Source: Paracoccaceae bacterium
GTDB lineage: Bacteria; Pseudomonadota; Alphaproteobacteria; Rhodobacterales; Rhodobacteraceae
Direction: 5' to 3'
Assembly: GCA_029862205.1 (NCBI GenBank)
Contig: JAOTXT010000016.1
Coordinates: 1 to 64,000 of the forward strand
Length of the DNA: 64,000 bases
This document shows, piece by piece, positions 8,291-17,867 of this stretch (the stretch's first letter is position 1; the number at the start of each line of letters is the position of its first letter). The position numbers were made by a program, and so were the translations under genes. Below the pieces are notes generated by a model, which made no database searches, was not told where the DNA came from, and saw only the letters and a list, made by a program, of their open reading frames with translations.

Positions 8291-9262
8291 TCACGCGGCG
8301 GCGGACGCTTGGCCCGCCTTCTCCGTGCCCGCCCGCCGGCGGCACGGCGCGATCGCGGTGATACCTGCCAGCAGAATCAAGCCCAGCCCGGCAAGACCGG
8401 TCGCGGTCGGTGCTTGGCCCCAGATCGTGGCCGACACGACAGCCGCCCAGATCAGATAGGAATAGTCGAAAAGCGCCACCGACGCGCTTTCCCCCATCTG
8501 GTAGCCGCGCATCAAGAGCCCGGCGCCGATGATCGACGACAGGCCCAAGGCCGCCGAGAGCAGCAGCATTTTCGCCCCGATCGCGCTCGGCGGCGCGAAC
8601 AGCACCTCAACCGCATCCGAGCCGCCCGGCCCGCCGGCGTTCAGAAGGGCAATCGCGACGCCGCCGCTGCCCAAGACCAAAAAGCCGGCGATGCTCCAGA
8701 ACAGCAACGCGCAAGGGTCCTCGTGGCGGCAATGGCGATTGGTGACCAGGATCGACATCGCGTTGATGCCGCCCGCCACCACCGGGACCAGCGCCAGGGG
8801 TTCGACTTGGCCTCCGACGCCGACCGCCAGCGCCGCGCCGCCGAAGCCCAGCGTCACGGTGATCAGCATGCGCGGATCCGGCGCCTTGCCGCCGCTTAGG
8901 CTGATATAAACCACCACCCAAACGGGCGTTGTGAAGAACCCGGCCGCCGCTTGCCCGAAGGGCAGAACCGGCAGCACCGCGAAGTAGGCGCCGATCGCCG
9001 CCACGTTGAGCGCCGTGCGCAGCGCGACCGGGCCGACGGCGCGCGGCGGTATCCGCTGCCACGACCCGAAGGCGACGGCAACGCAAAGCGCCACGGGCAG
9101 CATCAGCGCGGCGCGGATCGCCTGGAACTGCCAGATCGACATGTCATGGGCGACAAAGGGCGCGAAGCTGTCGGTCAGGGCGAAAAGCCCCTGGGCGGCC
9201 ACCACGAGCACAGCAGCGGCGGCGCCCGAGCCGGCCGACAACTTGCTCATGATCGTGGTCAT
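8291..9262 (-). CDS. DMT (EamA) family transporter, copy A
   Basis: A 323-residue, ten-helix drug/metabolite transporter built from two EamA repeats. Its first helix region (ALTDSFAPFVAHDMSIWQFQAIRAAL) closely parallels that of the next gene (ALSDNFVTGIARDIGLWQFHATRSAM), so the two are tandem paralogues. ATG 9262 is chosen; the reading frame stays open about 270 bases further upstream, but that extension lacks family resemblance and would run over the stop of the neighbouring paralogue. Substrate unknown; family members export amino acids, nucleosides or osmolytes. Confidence 0.75.
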   Translation of the reverse strand: MTTIMSKLSAGSGAAAAVLVVAAQGLFALTDSFAPFVAHDMSIWQFQAIRAALMLPVALCVAVAFGSWQRIPPRAVGPVALRTALNVAAIGAYFAVLPVLPFGQAAAGFFTTPVWVVVYISLSGGKAPDPRMLITVTLGFGGAALAVGVGGQVEPLALVPVVAGGINAMSILVTNRHCRHEDPCALLFWSIAGFLVLGSGGVAIALLNAGGPGGSDAVEVLFAPPSAIGAKMLLLSAALGLSSIIGAGLLMRGYQMGESASVALFDYSYLIWAAVVSATIWGQAPTATGLAGLGLILLAGITAIAPCRRRAGTEKAGQASAAA

Positions 9263-9402
9263 TGAAGCCTGTCCCCGCATCAATGAACAGCGCCACGAGC
9301 TCCCCACCGGGACGCCAAGCCATGCCAGCTGATTCTGGTTGGTTAAACTTGTGTGAAAGGAATTCGTTAACGTTTCCCTAACCGGTTTGGTAAACGGAAC
9401 CG

Positions 9403-10326
9403 TCAGCGGGTTGATACTTCCGTCCTCGCGCCGGACCAGAGGGCCAGCGCGCCCGCCAGCGCGATCAGCGTCATTCCGGCCGCCGTCCGCAGATCCAGGA
9501 CCTGGCCCCAGACCAGCCACGCAAAGAATGGGGCCCACACGAGAAAGCTGAAATCAAACAGCCCCATGACCGAGGCTGGGCCCATCTTGTAGCCTTGCGC
9601 CATGCAACCGGTGGCGGAGATTCCGGCCAGCCCGATCAGAAAGACCGCGCCGATCGTCGCCAACCCGACCGAGCGCCACCCGGTCGTGGCGAACTCCGCG
9701 CCCGGCACGCCCGCGAACGCCGCCGCCAGCCAGGGCGCGAGGCCGAGACCGACCAGTCCTGCGGTGAGAAGCACCATGAATTGCCAGACGGCCAAGCAGA
9801 CCGCGCTTTCGGCGTCGCAGAAGCGGCGCACCCAAATCACGTTCAGCGCCCAGAAGATCGCGCCTGCCACCGCGACCAGGGCCATCGGCTGGACCGGTTG
9901 GGCGCCGACGCCAAGGACCAAGCAGACCCCGGCAAACCCGACGAGGCTTCCGGCGATTCGCCGCGGCCCGACCCGTTCGCCGAAGAACGCCGCCGAAATC
10001 AGCGCGACCCAGACCGGCGCGGTGAAGAACCCGGCTGCGGTCTGGGCGATGCCGACCGCGGGCAGAGCGGCGAAATACATCATCAGCCCCAGCGTCCCGA
10101 AGAGGCTGCGCAATAGAACATGCGGGACCGAGGCCGGCCGCAAGCTCCGCCCCTGTCCGGTCAGAATCGCGAACGCCACCGCCACAGGCACGACCATGGC
10201 CGAGCGCGTTGCGTGGAATTGCCAGAGCCCGATATCCCGGGCGATGCCGGTGACGAAATTGTCGCTCAGCGCGATCAGCGAGGTTCCGCCGACAATCCAC
10301 AATGCGCCTTTGGTGGTGGGGGTCAT
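9403..10326 (-). CDS. DMT (EamA) family transporter, copy B
   Basis: A 307-residue ten-helix EamA transporter, paralogous to the gene immediately downstream on the same strand. Shared landmarks include WQFHATRSAM, PFG/VG-IAQTAAGFFTAPVWV and the C-terminal FDFSFLVWAPFFAWLVWGQ. The 140-bp gap to copy A contains no obvious terminator, so the pair may be co-transcribed. It is divergent from the acyl-CoA ligase gene with a 144-bp intergenic region. Substrate cannot be told from sequence. Confidence 0.78.
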   Translation of the reverse strand: MTPTTKGALWIVGGTSLIALSDNFVTGIARDIGLWQFHATRSAMVVPVAVAFAILTGQGRSLRPASVPHVLLRSLFGTLGLMMYFAALPAVGIAQTAAGFFTAPVWVALISAAFFGERVGPRRIAGSLVGFAGVCLVLGVGAQPVQPMALVAVAGAIFWALNVIWVRRFCDAESAVCLAVWQFMVLLTAGLVGLGLAPWLAAAFAGVPGAEFATTGWRSVGLATIGAVFLIGLAGISATGCMAQGYKMGPASVMGLFDFSFLVWAPFFAWLVWGQVLDLRTAAGMTLIALAGALALWSGARTEVSTR

Positions 10327-10470
10327 GGACGAGGATCCAGGTCAATCGGCTTGGTTGCACCGTTCGGCGAGCTTTGCCGCCGCCGGAGGCTGGGCGCAAG
10401 AACGGACTTCACACCGCCACGGCGGCCCGCTAATCCATTGGCCGTCAAATCGCTTTAGGGAGGCGCGCGG

Positions 10471-12102
10471 ATGCTCAGCATGATGCAGGACTGGCCGCTG
10501 AGGGTCACCTCGATCATCGACCATGCCGCCAAGTATCATGCCCAGCGCCCGGTGATCGGCCGCTCGGTCGAGGGTCCGATCGTCACAAGCAGTTGGGCCG
10601 AGGTGCGGGAAAAAGCTCTGCGGCTGACCCAGGCCCTTGGTCGGCTCGGGATCAAACCCGGCGACGTGATCGGCTGCATGGCCTGGAACACGGTGCGGCA
10701 CATGGAGGTCTGGTACGGCGTGCCGGGCGCCGGCGCGGTGCTTCACTCGCTCAATCCCAGGCTCTCGCGCGAGCAGCTGATCTACATCATCAACCACGCG
10801 GAAGACCGCTGGATCTTCTGTGACCTGGACGTGGTGCCGGTTCTCGAGGGGCTGGCCGGGGACCTGCCGCGGGTCGCGGGCTATGTGGTGATGACCGATC
10901 GGGCGCATATGCCCGAGACCAGCCTGCCGAACGCGCACTGCTACGAGGAGATCGTTGCGGCCGAGACCGGCGATGGCGGTTGGGTCCCGGTGGACGAACG
11001 GGCCGCGTGCGGGATCTGCTATACCTCTGGCACCACTGGTGAGCCGAAGGGTGTGGTCTATGGCCACCGCTCGAACGTGCTCCACGCCATGTGCTTCGTC
11101 CAAGTCGACATGCTGGGGCTCTCCTGCAACGACGTAATGATGCCCGTCGTGCCGCTGTTCCACGCAAATGGCTGGTCCACCGGCTTCTCAGCCCCGCTCG
11201 CGGGCTCAGGCATGGTGCTGCCCGGGCGTCATCTCGATCCGGCCAGCCTATACGAGATGCTGGGCCACGGGGTCACGGTGACCGCCGCGGTGCCGACGGT
11301 CTGGCTGATGCTGCTGGCGCATCTGCGGGAGAACGGTCTCAAGCTGCCCGATCTCGAGCGGGTGGTGATCGGCGGATCCTCTTGCCCGAGGGCGGTCATC
11401 GAGGCGTTCCAGGACGACTATGGCGTGCGGGTGCTGCACGCCTGGGGCATGACCGAGACCTCGCCGCTTGGCACGCTCTGCAGCTTCAAGCCCGAGGTGC
11501 GGTCGCGTGGTTCGGACGGCCAGCTCGATTGCCAGCTGACCGTGGGCCATCCGCCCTTCACGGTCGACCTGGCGATCCGCGACGATGACGGCAATGCTTT
11601 GCCCTGGGATGGCGAGACCCAGGGACGGTTGCAGATCCGGGGACCGGGCGTGGTCCGGCGTTATCTCAAGAAGGACGAGGATGCGGCCGACGCGGAGAAC
11701 TGGTTCGATACCGGTGACGCGGCCACCATCGACCCGCTCGGCTATGTGCGGATCACCGACCGGTTCAAGGACGTGATCAAATCGGGCGGTGAGTGGATCA
11801 GTTCGATCGAGATGGAGAACTTCGCGCTCGGCCATCCGGACGTGGCCGAGGCGGCCGCGGTGGGCATCCCGCACCCGAAATGGGACGAGCGCCCGGTCCT
11901 GGTCGTGGTGCCGCAACCCGGCAAACAGCCGCCGGCTGACGAGATCATCGAGCGCCTGAAGCCGCATTTCGCCAAATGGCAGCTGCCCGACGACGTGGTC
12001 TATGTGGACGAGATCCCGCACACGGCGACGGGCAAGATCTCGAAGCTGAAGCTGCGGCAGATGCTGGACGAGATGGACTACCGGCTGCCGGACCAGCATT
12101 AG
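10471..12102 (+). CDS. Medium/long-chain fatty acid-CoA ligase (AMP-forming)
   Basis: The 543-residue adenylate-forming enzyme carries the AMP-binding P-loop YTSGTTGEPKGVVYGHRS, the HAWGMTETSPLG motif (A5), the WFDTGDAA motif (A7) and the C-terminal PHTATGKISKLKLR with the catalytic Lys. It couples acyl-AMP formation with thioesterification to CoA. Overall it resembles the AlkK-type medium-chain ligases more than FadD, though chain-length preference is inference. ATG 10471 is used; ATG 10480 and 10483 are close alternatives. It is convergent with purH and ends at a probable bidirectional terminator. Confidence 0.85.
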   Translation: MLSMMQDWPLRVTSIIDHAAKYHAQRPVIGRSVEGPIVTSSWAEVREKALRLTQALGRLGIKPGDVIGCMAWNTVRHMEVWYGVPGAGAVLHSLNPRLSREQLIYIINHAEDRWIFCDLDVVPVLEGLAGDLPRVAGYVVMTDRAHMPETSLPNAHCYEEIVAAETGDGGWVPVDERAACGICYTSGTTGEPKGVVYGHRSNVLHAMCFVQVDMLGLSCNDVMMPVVPLFHANGWSTGFSAPLAGSGMVLPGRHLDPASLYEMLGHGVTVTAAVPTVWLMLLAHLRENGLKLPDLERVVIGGSSCPRAVIEAFQDDYGVRVLHAWGMTETSPLGTLCSFKPEVRSRGSDGQLDCQLTVGHPPFTVDLAIRDDDGNALPWDGETQGRLQIRGPGVVRRYLKKDEDAADAENWFDTGDAATIDPLGYVRITDRFKDVIKSGGEWISSIEMENFALGHPDVAEAAAVGIPHPKWDERPVLVVVPQPGKQPPADEIIERLKPHFAKWQLPDDVVYVDEIPHTATGKISKLKLRQMLDEMDYRLPDQH

Positions 12103-12106
12103 GGTG

Positions 12107-12126
12107 GGGCGGCCAGCGCGCCGCCC
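12107..12126. terminator. Bidirectional hairpin between convergent genes
   Basis: A 7-bp GC stem (12107-12113 with 12120-12126) with a 6-base loop lies between the acyl-CoA ligase stop and the purH stop. There is no T-tract on either side, so strength is uncertain. Confidence 0.45.
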
Positions 12127-12128
12127 GA

Positions 12129-13715
12129 TCAATGCCGGAAGTGACGCTGGCCGGTGAAGACCATGGCCAGCCCCGCCTCGTCGGCGGCCGCAATCACCTC
12201 GGCGTCGCGCATCGAGCCGCCGGGCTGGATCACCGCCGTCGCGCCCGCCTCGGCGGCCGTCAGCAGCCCGTCCGGGAAGGGGAAGAAGGCGTCGGAAGCG
12301 ACGACCGATCCCTGGACCGTGGGTTCGGAGAGCTCCAGCGCCTCGGCCATGTCCGCAGATTTGCGCGCGGCGATCCGTGTGGAGTCGACCCGGCTCATCT
12401 GGCCGGCACCGATGCCGACCGTCGCGCCTGCCTTGGCATAGACGATGGCGTTCGATTTGACGTGCTTGGCCACCGTCCAGGCGAACAGCAGATCGGCGAT
12501 CTCGGCCTCGCTGGGCGCGCGCTTGGTGACCACGTTCAGGTCCCCCGCGCTCACATGGCCGGTATCGTGATCCTGGACCAGGATGCCTCCCGCGACCTGG
12601 CGCCAAGCGAGCCTGGCAGCCCGCGGGTCGGGCAGCGCGCCGGTCACCAGCAGGCGCAGGTTCTTCTTCGCGGCGAAGACCGCGCGGGCGGCCTCGTCGG
12701 CCTCGGGCGCGATCACCACCTCGGTGAAGATCTCGGCGATCTTCCCGGCGGTCGGGCCGTCAAGCGCGCCGTTCAGCGCAACGATCCCGCCGAAGGCTGA
12801 GACCCGGTCGCAATCATAGGCCATTTGGTAGGCCTCCAGCAGGCTTGGCCCCCGGGCGACGCCGCAGGGATTGGCGTGCTTGATGATCGCCACCGCCGGG
12901 CCTTGGGCAGGGTCGAACTCGACCACCAATTCGTAAGCAGCGTCGGTGTCGTTGATGTTGTTGTAGCTCAGCTCCTTGCCCTGAAGCTGCGTTGCCGTAG
13001 CGACGCCTGGCCGGGCCGAGCCGTCCAGGTAGAACGCCGCCCGCTGATGCGGGTTTTCGCCATAGCGTAGCCCCTGGGCGAGCGTGCCGGCAAAGGCGCG
13101 CCGGCGCGGCGTTGCCTCGGCGATCGCACCCGCCATCCAGGCCGAGACCGCAGCGTCATAGGCAGCCGTCCGCGCGTAAGCGGTCGCCGCCAGACGTTGC
13201 CGGATCGCCAGGCTGGTGCCGCCGGACGCCTCGATCTCGGCCAACACGGTCTCGTAATCGTCAATGTCCACCACGACGGCTACGTCGCCGTGGTTCTTCG
13301 CCGCCGCCCGGATCATCGCTGGGCCGCCAATATCGATATTCTTGACGCAGTCGTCGTAGCTGGCGCCACGCGCGACCGTCGCCTCGAACGGGTAGAGGTT
13401 GACCACCAGCAGGTCGATCGCGGCGATCCCATGGGCCTCCATCGCCGCCTCGTGCTCCGCATTCCCGCGCACCGCCAGCAGCCCGCCATGGACCATCGGG
13501 TGCAGGGTCTTGACCCGGCCATCCATCATCTCGGGGAATTGGGTCAGCTCGGCCACATCGCGCACGGCAAGTCCGGCATCGCGCAAGGCGCGCGCGGTGC
13601 CCCCGGTCGAGACCAGTTCCACCCCCGCCGCTGCCAATCGTTGCCCGAGGTCCTCGAGCCCGGTCTTGTCGGAGACGGAGATCAGGGCGCGGCGGACGGG
13701 GGTGGGATCGCTCAT
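12129..13715 (-). CDS. purH: Bifunctional AICAR formyltransferase / IMP cyclohydrolase
   Basis: A 528-residue PurH of normal length. The N-terminal IMP cyclohydrolase (MGS-like) domain shows [24 protein letters not shown] and DGRVKTLHP. The C-terminal AICAR transformylase domain contains [10 protein letters not shown] and [10 protein letters not shown]. It carries out the last two steps of de novo purine synthesis in the cytoplasm. The rsmB-like gene lies 70 bases upstream on the same strand, and htpX overlaps that, a neighbourhood often seen in Rhodobacterales. Confidence 0.96.
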   Translation of the reverse strand: MSDPTPVRRALISVSDKTGLEDLGQRLAAAGVELVSTGGTARALRDAGLAVRDVAELTQFPEMMDGRVKTLHPMVHGGLLAVRGNAEHEAAMEAHGIAAIDLLVVNLYPFEATVARGASYDDCVKNIDIGGPAMIRAAAKNHGDVAVVVDIDDYETVLAEIEASGGTSLAIRQRLAATAYARTAAYDAAVSAWMAGAIAEATPRRRAFAGTLAQGLRYGENPHQRAAFYLDGSARPGVATATQLQGKELSYNNINDTDAAYELVVEFDPAQGPAVAIIKHANPCGVARGPSLLEAYQMAYDCDRVSAFGGIVALNGALDGPTAGKIAEIFTEVVIAPEADEAARAVFAAKKNLRLLVTGALPDPRAARLAWRQVAGGILVQDHDTGHVSAGDLNVVTKRAPSEAEIADLLFAWTVAKHVKSNAIVYAKAGATVGIGAGQMSRVDSTRIAARKSADMAEALELSEPTVQGSVVASDAFFPFPDGLLTAAEAGATAVIQPGGSMRDAEVIAAADEAGLAMVFTGQRHFRH

Positions 13716-13785
13716 CTTTGGGCCTCGCTCGGGCGGGAATCGGATGGCCCCCGGATAGCGCGGCTGGCCCGCGAAGGGAACTGGC

Positions 13786-15057
13786 TTATTGCCGCGAGAA
13801 GCGCGCGGCGAAGAACCCGTCGAGACCGCCCAGGTCCGGCCAGTAGTCCGGCCGGGTGCGCAGGTCGCCGTCGCTGGTCACGAACGCGCTGGGGATTTCC
13901 TCCTCTCCGACGGCCATGCGCGCGAAGGCCGGATGGCGGTCGAGGAAAGCGTCCGCCTGGTCCTCGCCTTCTGCCCGCAGCAGCGAGCAGGTGCAGAAGA
14001 CCAGGACGCCGCCTGGCGCCAGCCACTTCGCTGCGGCGTTTAGCATCCGGGCCTGCAGGTCCGTCAGGGGCGCGAGGTCCAGCCGGTCACGTCTGCGCAT
14101 CAGGTCCGGATGGCGCCGGATCGTGCCGGTGGCCGAGCAGGGGGCGTCGAGCAGGATCGCATCAAAGGGTGCCTCGGGCGCCCAGGTGAGCGCATCGGCG
14201 GTCACGCATGCGGCGGTCAATTTCGTCCGCGCCAGGTTCTGCGACAACCGCTTCATGCGCCGATCGGACCGGTCGAGCGCGGTCACCTGGGCGCCAGCCG
14301 CTGCCAGTTGCATCGTCTTGCCGCCCGGCGCGGCGCAGAGGTCCAGGACCCGCTTGCCCGCCGGGTCCGGGATCATCCGGGCGGGCAGGGCGGCGGCGGC
14401 GTCCTGCGCCCACCAGGCACCGGCCTCGTAGCCGGGCAGCGCGCTGATCTGCGCCCGGCCTTCCAGCCGGACCGTGCCGGTCGGCAGCACCCGGGCGCCG
14501 ATCTCGCGCGCCAGCGGTTCGGCATCCGCAGGGACGGCCAGGGTCAGGTCATGGGGTGCGGGCGTCAGATGTGCCCCGGCGATCGCGCGGGCGGCGTCCT
14601 CGCCCCAATCGCCGGCGAGCGCGGTCCAAAGCCAATCCGGCATGTTGAGGCGCGCCGCGTCTTGGCCCTCCGCAATCGCCGCGCCCTTCTTGGCGACGCG
14701 TCGCCCGACCGCGTTGACCAATCCGCCAATCCGTCCGCCGTTCTTCCCGCGCTTCGCCAGCCGGACGGCCAGGTCGACCGCCGCGTGCGGGGCCGTGCGC
14801 GCAAAGACCAGCTCGGCCGTCATCAGCCGCAATACATTGCCCGCATGGCCCGCGGGCATGCGCTGGACAAACTGGCTGAGGATTGCATCGATCTGCCCGA
14901 GCCGCCTGAGCGCCAGGTCGGCGAGCCCGCGCGCCTCGGCCTTTATCGCCGCATCTCCGGAAACCGTTCCCTCGTCGACCATCGCGCCACGATCCAGCAC
15001 GGTGCCGATCAGGCGCAGCGCGCCTTCGCGCGCGGCAAGCCCGGCAATGGCGGTCAA
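13786..15057 (-). CDS. RsmB/NOP-family rRNA cytosine-C5 methyltransferase
   Basis: The 423-residue protein combines an N-terminal NusB-like helical RNA-binding domain (about residues 15-150) with a class I methyltransferase domain. SAM motif I is [11 protein letters not shown], motif IV is [15 protein letters not shown] and the catalytic cysteine of motif VI is in [12 protein letters not shown]. Domain order matches RsmB, which makes m5C967 in 16S rRNA; the exact target here is inferred. The ATG overlaps the htpX stop codon by four bases (ATGA), so it is translationally coupled to htpX. Confidence 0.88.
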   Translation of the reverse strand: MTAIAGLAAREGALRLIGTVLDRGAMVDEGTVSGDAAIKAEARGLADLALRRLGQIDAILSQFVQRMPAGHAGNVLRLMTAELVFARTAPHAAVDLAVRLAKRGKNGGRIGGLVNAVGRRVAKKGAAIAEGQDAARLNMPDWLWTALAGDWGEDAARAIAGAHLTPAPHDLTLAVPADAEPLAREIGARVLPTGTVRLEGRAQISALPGYEAGAWWAQDAAAALPARMIPDPAGKRVLDLCAAPGGKTMQLAAAGAQVTALDRSDRRMKRLSQNLARTKLTAACVTADALTWAPEAPFDAILLDAPCSATGTIRRHPDLMRRRDRLDLAPLTDLQARMLNAAAKWLAPGGVLVFCTCSLLRAEGEDQADAFLDRHPAFARMAVGEEEIPSAFVTSDGDLRTRPDYWPDLGGLDGFFAARFSRQ

Positions 15058-15968
15058 CGGCGGATCTCGGGCATTCCCCAGCGGCGGTCGTGATCGCTGT
15101 CGTCGAAGCCGCCCAGATCACCCATCCGCGCCATCTCGGCCGCCTGGGCCTCCAGCGCGGCGATCCGGTTCTCGGTCTTGGGATGGGTGGTGAAGAGGCT
15201 GTCGAAGCGATGCCCGGAAAGCGGGTTGACGATGAAAAGATGGGCCGAGGCGGGGTTGCGCTCGGCGCTCTCCATCTCGAGCCCGCGCCGGTTCGCGATC
15301 CGCCCCAGCGCCGAGGCGAGCCACATCGGATTGCCGCAGATCTCGCCCCCCAGCCGATCGGCCGAATATTCCCGGGTGCGGCTGATCATCATCTGGATCA
15401 TCATCGCGGCGAGCGGCGCCAGGATCGCCGCGACCAGCACGCCGATAAACCCGGCCGCGCCACGCTCGCGCCCGCCGCCGAAAAACATGCCGAAATTGGC
15501 CAGCATGGAAATTGCGCCCGCCACGGTGGCGGCCACCGTCATGGTTAGCGTGTCGCGGTTCTTGATATGCGCCAGTTCATGCGCGATGACGCCGGCCAGC
15601 TCTTCATCGTTCAGACGCTGGACCAGGCCGGTGGTCACGGCCACAGCCGCGTTCTCGGGGTTGCGCCCGGTGGCAAAGGCGTTGGGTTGGGGCTGTTCGA
15701 TCACGTAGACGCCGGGCATCGGCAGTCCTGCGCCAACGGCCATTCCCTCGACCACGCGGTACAGTCCGGGCGCCGTCTGGGCATCGACTTGCTTGGCGCG
15801 GTGCGCCCTGAGCGCCATCGTGCCAGAGTTCCAGTAGGCGAACCCGTTCATCCCGATCGCGACCACAAGCGCGATCAGCGCCCCGCCGGTGCCGCCGATC
15901 AGCGCGCCCACGCCCATGAAAAGCGCGGTCATCGCCGCCAGCAGCAGCATGGTCTTGGTGAAGTTCAT
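15054..15968 (-). CDS. htpX: Protease HtpX homologue
   Basis: A 304-residue membrane-bound M48 metalloprotease. Two hydrophobic N-terminal segments (about 5-45) are followed by [10 protein letters not shown], the zinc site, at about 130, a hydrophobic pair at about 145-200, and [14 protein letters not shown], which provides the third zinc ligand. HtpX degrades misfolded inner membrane proteins. The C-terminus overlaps the rsmB-like gene. The gene is divergent from the small SdhAF4-like gene, with only 40 bp between start codons. Confidence 0.93.
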   Translation of the reverse strand: MNFTKTMLLLAAMTALFMGVGALIGGTGGALIALVVAIGMNGFAYWNSGTMALRAHRAKQVDAQTAPGLYRVVEGMAVGAGLPMPGVYVIEQPQPNAFATGRNPENAAVAVTTGLVQRLNDEELAGVIAHELAHIKNRDTLTMTVAATVAGAISMLANFGMFFGGGRERGAAGFIGVLVAAILAPLAAMMIQMMISRTREYSADRLGGEICGNPMWLASALGRIANRRGLEMESAERNPASAHLFIVNPLSGHRFDSLFTTHPKTENRIAALEAQAAEMARMGDLGGFDDSDHDRRWGMPEIRR

Positions 15969-16008
15969 CGCCTATATCTTCCGGTGCGATTGGGATCAGA
16001 GTAGATAT

Positions 16009-16194
16009 ATGACCGAACAGGACGCCAAGAAAGAGCGGATCGAAGGAGCCGCCGAACGCGCGCTGGCCGAAGCCGAGGCGCGCCGCGAGGCGGCCGCCGA
16101 GCCGAAGCGCCCCAAGGAGCTGGGCGGCCGCAAGGGCCCTGAACCCACCCGCTATGGCGATTGGGAAAAGGGCGGTCTGGCCGTGGATTTTTGA
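16009..16194 (+). CDS. DUF1674 / SdhAF4-like small protein, probable succinate dehydrogenase assembly factor
   Basis: This 61-residue protein has an Ala/Glu/Lys-rich helical N-terminal half (ERIEGAAERALAEAEARREA) and a conserved C-terminal tail GRKGPEPTRYGDWEKGG ending in VDF. That tail is the signature of DUF1674, the family containing mitochondrial SDHAF4/Sdh8, which binds the flavinylated SdhA subunit during complex II assembly. Start ATG 16009 agrees with the family, although the frame is open upstream. The sdhCDAB operon lies about 22 kb away in this window, consistent with the role. A REP-like element begins 3 bases after the stop. Confidence 0.8.
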   Translation: MTEQDAKKERIEGAAERALAEAEARREAAAEPKRPKELGGRKGPEPTRYGDWEKGGLAVDF

Positions 16195-16197
16195 GCG

Positions 16198-16257
16198 GTA
16201 GGGTGGGGTTTCACCCCACCGTTTGCGCGCCCATGGTGGGGTGAAACCCCACCCTAC
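16198..16257. repeat. REP-like paired inverted repeat, element 1
   Basis: Two perfect 23-base arms (16198-16220 and 16235-16257) in inverted orientation flank a 14-base spacer. Each arm starts or ends with GTAGG/CCTAC and itself folds into an 8-bp hairpin (GGTGGGGT-TTC-ACCCCACC). The whole has the layout of a bacterial interspersed mosaic element. A second element with the same plan but a different stem lies at 45969-46029. Confidence 0.85.
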
Positions 16258-16264
16258 CCATCAA

Positions 16265-16290
16265 ACAAAAAGGGCGGCCGATGGCCGCCC
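16265..16290 (-). terminator. Intrinsic terminator of the ffh-rplS operon
   Basis: On the minus strand a perfect 8-bp stem, GGGCGGCC/GGCCGCCC, with a 3-base loop (16272-16290 counting the flanking pairs) is followed by a run of five T. It lies about 27 bases beyond the rplS stop codon and is the clearest Rho-independent terminator in the window. Confidence 0.9.
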
Positions 16291-16316
16291 GATTGGTTGC
16301 CCAGGCATCGGCGGCG

Positions 16317-16703
16317 TTACTCTGCCGCCTTGACCTTTTTCTCGCGGTAGTTGGTCTTCTCGGCGATGCGGGCCGATTTGCCGCGGCGCTGGCGCAGGTA
16401 GTAGAGCTTGGCGCGCCGCACATGGCCCCGGCGCACCACGGTGATCGACTCGATCGAGGGCGAGTAGAGCGGGAAGACACGCTCGACCCCCTCGCCAAAG
16501 CTGATCTTCCTGACCGTGAACGAGGCGCCCAGCCGGTCGCCGCCCTTGCGGCCGATGCAGACGCCCTCGTAGTTCTGGACACGGGTCCGCGTGCCCTCGG
16601 TCACCCGGAACCCGACGCGCACGGTGTCGCCCGGAGCGAAGTCGGGAATGTCCTTTGCAAGCTCGCCGATATGCTCGGCTTCGAGCTGTTCGATCACGTT
16701 CAT
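16317..16703 (-). CDS. rplS: 50S ribosomal protein L19
   Basis: A 128-residue L19 with the typical opening [35 protein letters not shown] and [13 protein letters not shown] followed by the basic [23 protein letters not shown]. It sits at the 30S-50S interface. The start codon overlaps the trmD stop (ATGA). It is the last gene of the rpsP-rimM-trmD-rplS operon and is followed by a strong intrinsic terminator. Confidence 0.97.
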   Translation of the reverse strand: MNVIEQLEAEHIGELAKDIPDFAPGDTVRVGFRVTEGTRTRVQNYEGVCIGRKGGDRLGASFTVRKISFGEGVERVFPLYSPSIESITVVRRGHVRRAKLYYLRQRRGKSARIAEKTNYREKKVKAAE

Positions 16704-17584
16704 TTCTGGTCGTCCTTCACTTGCCCGCCTTTTTCGGCGGAGGTTTGCGCGTCCGAGAGCTCTTGGTCTCCATCGGCAGCCCCCTCATCCGAGGTATAGG
16801 CCCGCCAGAGGTCGGGACGTCGTTCCTTAGTCAGCCTTTCCGCCTGGGAGAGCCGCCACTCGGCGATCTTCGCGTGATGGCCGGAGAGGAGAATCTCCGG
16901 GATCTCGCGTCCCTCCCAGGCCTGGGGCCTGGTATAGTGCGGGTGCTCCAACAGCCCCCGCGAAAAACTTTCCTCCTCGGCGCTCGCCTCGTTGCCCAGG
17001 ACCCCGGGCCTCAGCCGCACCACCGCGTCGATGAGCGCCATCGCCGGAATCTCGCCGCCTGTCAGCACGAAATCCCCGATCGAGACCTCCTCGACCCCGC
17101 GCGCCTCCAGCGCCCGCTGGTCGACGCCCTCGAAGCGGCCGCAAAGGAGGGTCATGCCCTCCGCTTCGGCCAGATCCCGCACACGCGCCTGGGTCAGCGG
17201 GCGCCCGCGCGGGGACAAATAGATCACAGGCCAATGCCCCCGATCTTCAGAGACATCCGCCTGCGCGAAATCGATCGCCGCCGCCACCACGTCCGCCTTC
17301 ATGACCATGCCCGGCCCGCCCCCGGCGGGGGTGTCGTCGACAGTGCGGTGCTTATTACGCGCGAACCCGCGAATGTCCAGCACTTCCAGCGCCCAGAGCC
17401 GGTCGTTCAGAGCCTTGCCGGTCAGCGAGGCGGCCAGCGCGCCTGGGAACATTTCAGGCAGGATGGTCAGGACCTTGACGCGGAACGCCGCCGCGCCCGC
17501 CTGGCCCTGCATCAGCGGCTTCGGCTGGGCCGAGGGCCGCGCCTGGAACATGCCGGCCGAGCGGGGTTTAGGCGGTTCGGTCAT
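16700..17584 (-). CDS. trmD: tRNA (guanine37-N1)-methyltransferase
   Basis: The protein of about 294 residues has the SPOUT fold landmarks of Trm[43 protein letters not shown] and the SAM knot [14 protein letters not shown] / [12 protein letters not shown]. It makes m1G37 in tRNAs to prevent frameshifting. An N-terminal extension of about 35 residues before the core and an acidic C-terminal tail are present; similar N-terminal extensions occur in Rhodobacterales. The start is uncertain: 17584 is used, 17599 and 17551 are alternatives. The gene overlaps the end of the preceding small gene and the start of rplS. Confidence 0.93.
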   Translation of the reverse strand: MTEPPKPRSAGMFQARPSAQPKPLMQGQAGAAAFRVKVLTILPEMFPGALAASLTGKALNDRLWALEVLDIRGFARNKHRTVDDTPAGGGPGMVMKADVVAAAIDFAQADVSEDRGHWPVIYLSPRGRPLTQARVRDLAEAEGMTLLCGRFEGVDQRALEARGVEEVSIGDFVLTGGEIPAMALIDAVVRLRPGVLGNEASAEEESFSRGLLEHPHYTRPQAWEGREIPEILLSGHHAKIAEWRLSQAERLTKERRPDLWRAYTSDEGAADGDQELSDAQTSAEKGGQVKDDQK

Positions 17585-17867
17585 TTGGATTGGGGCCATC
17601 GACCAGCCCCATCACCTTTTCCGCCGCCTCGGTCGCCATGCCTGGGCGGCGCTGCAGGTGCATCTGCTCGCGCTCGACCCAGCGCAAATAGGCGGCGATC
17701 CGCTCGGCGCTCGCCTCGGGGCCCGTCACGATCGCGTGGATTTCGCGGGCGACCTCGTCGTAGTCGTCCGGCCGGCCGGCCACGTCGTCCAATCCCAGCG
17801 GATCCCAATCGTGCAGCAGCACGTCGCGGATCCGGGCAAAGAGGTGCTTGGGGCTTTCCTCAGTCAT
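17568..17867 (-). CDS. Small conserved protein between rimM and trmD
   Basis: A 99-residue soluble acidic protein. Features are [29 protein letters not shown] near residues 18-45 and [17 protein letters not shown] near 60-77. The DPLG, EYD/DYD and W-E pattern resembles small YugE/DUF1871-type proteins of unknown function, but this is recognition by eye. Its ATG overlaps the rimM stop, and its own stop lies inside trmD, so it is translated as part of the ribosome-maturation operon. I cannot name its role. Confidence 0.65.
   Translation of the reverse strand: MTEESPKHLFARIRDVLLHDWDPLGLDDVAGRPDDYDEVAREIHAIVTGPEASAERIAAYLRWVEREQMHLQRRPGMATEAAEKVMGLVDGPNPNDRTA

Noticed and set aside
11248-12606. 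A 452-codon minus-strand frame across the ligase-purH junction
   Set aside because: It is antisense to the ligase and out of frame with purH; the composition is shadow-like and it crosses a convergent gene boundary and terminator.
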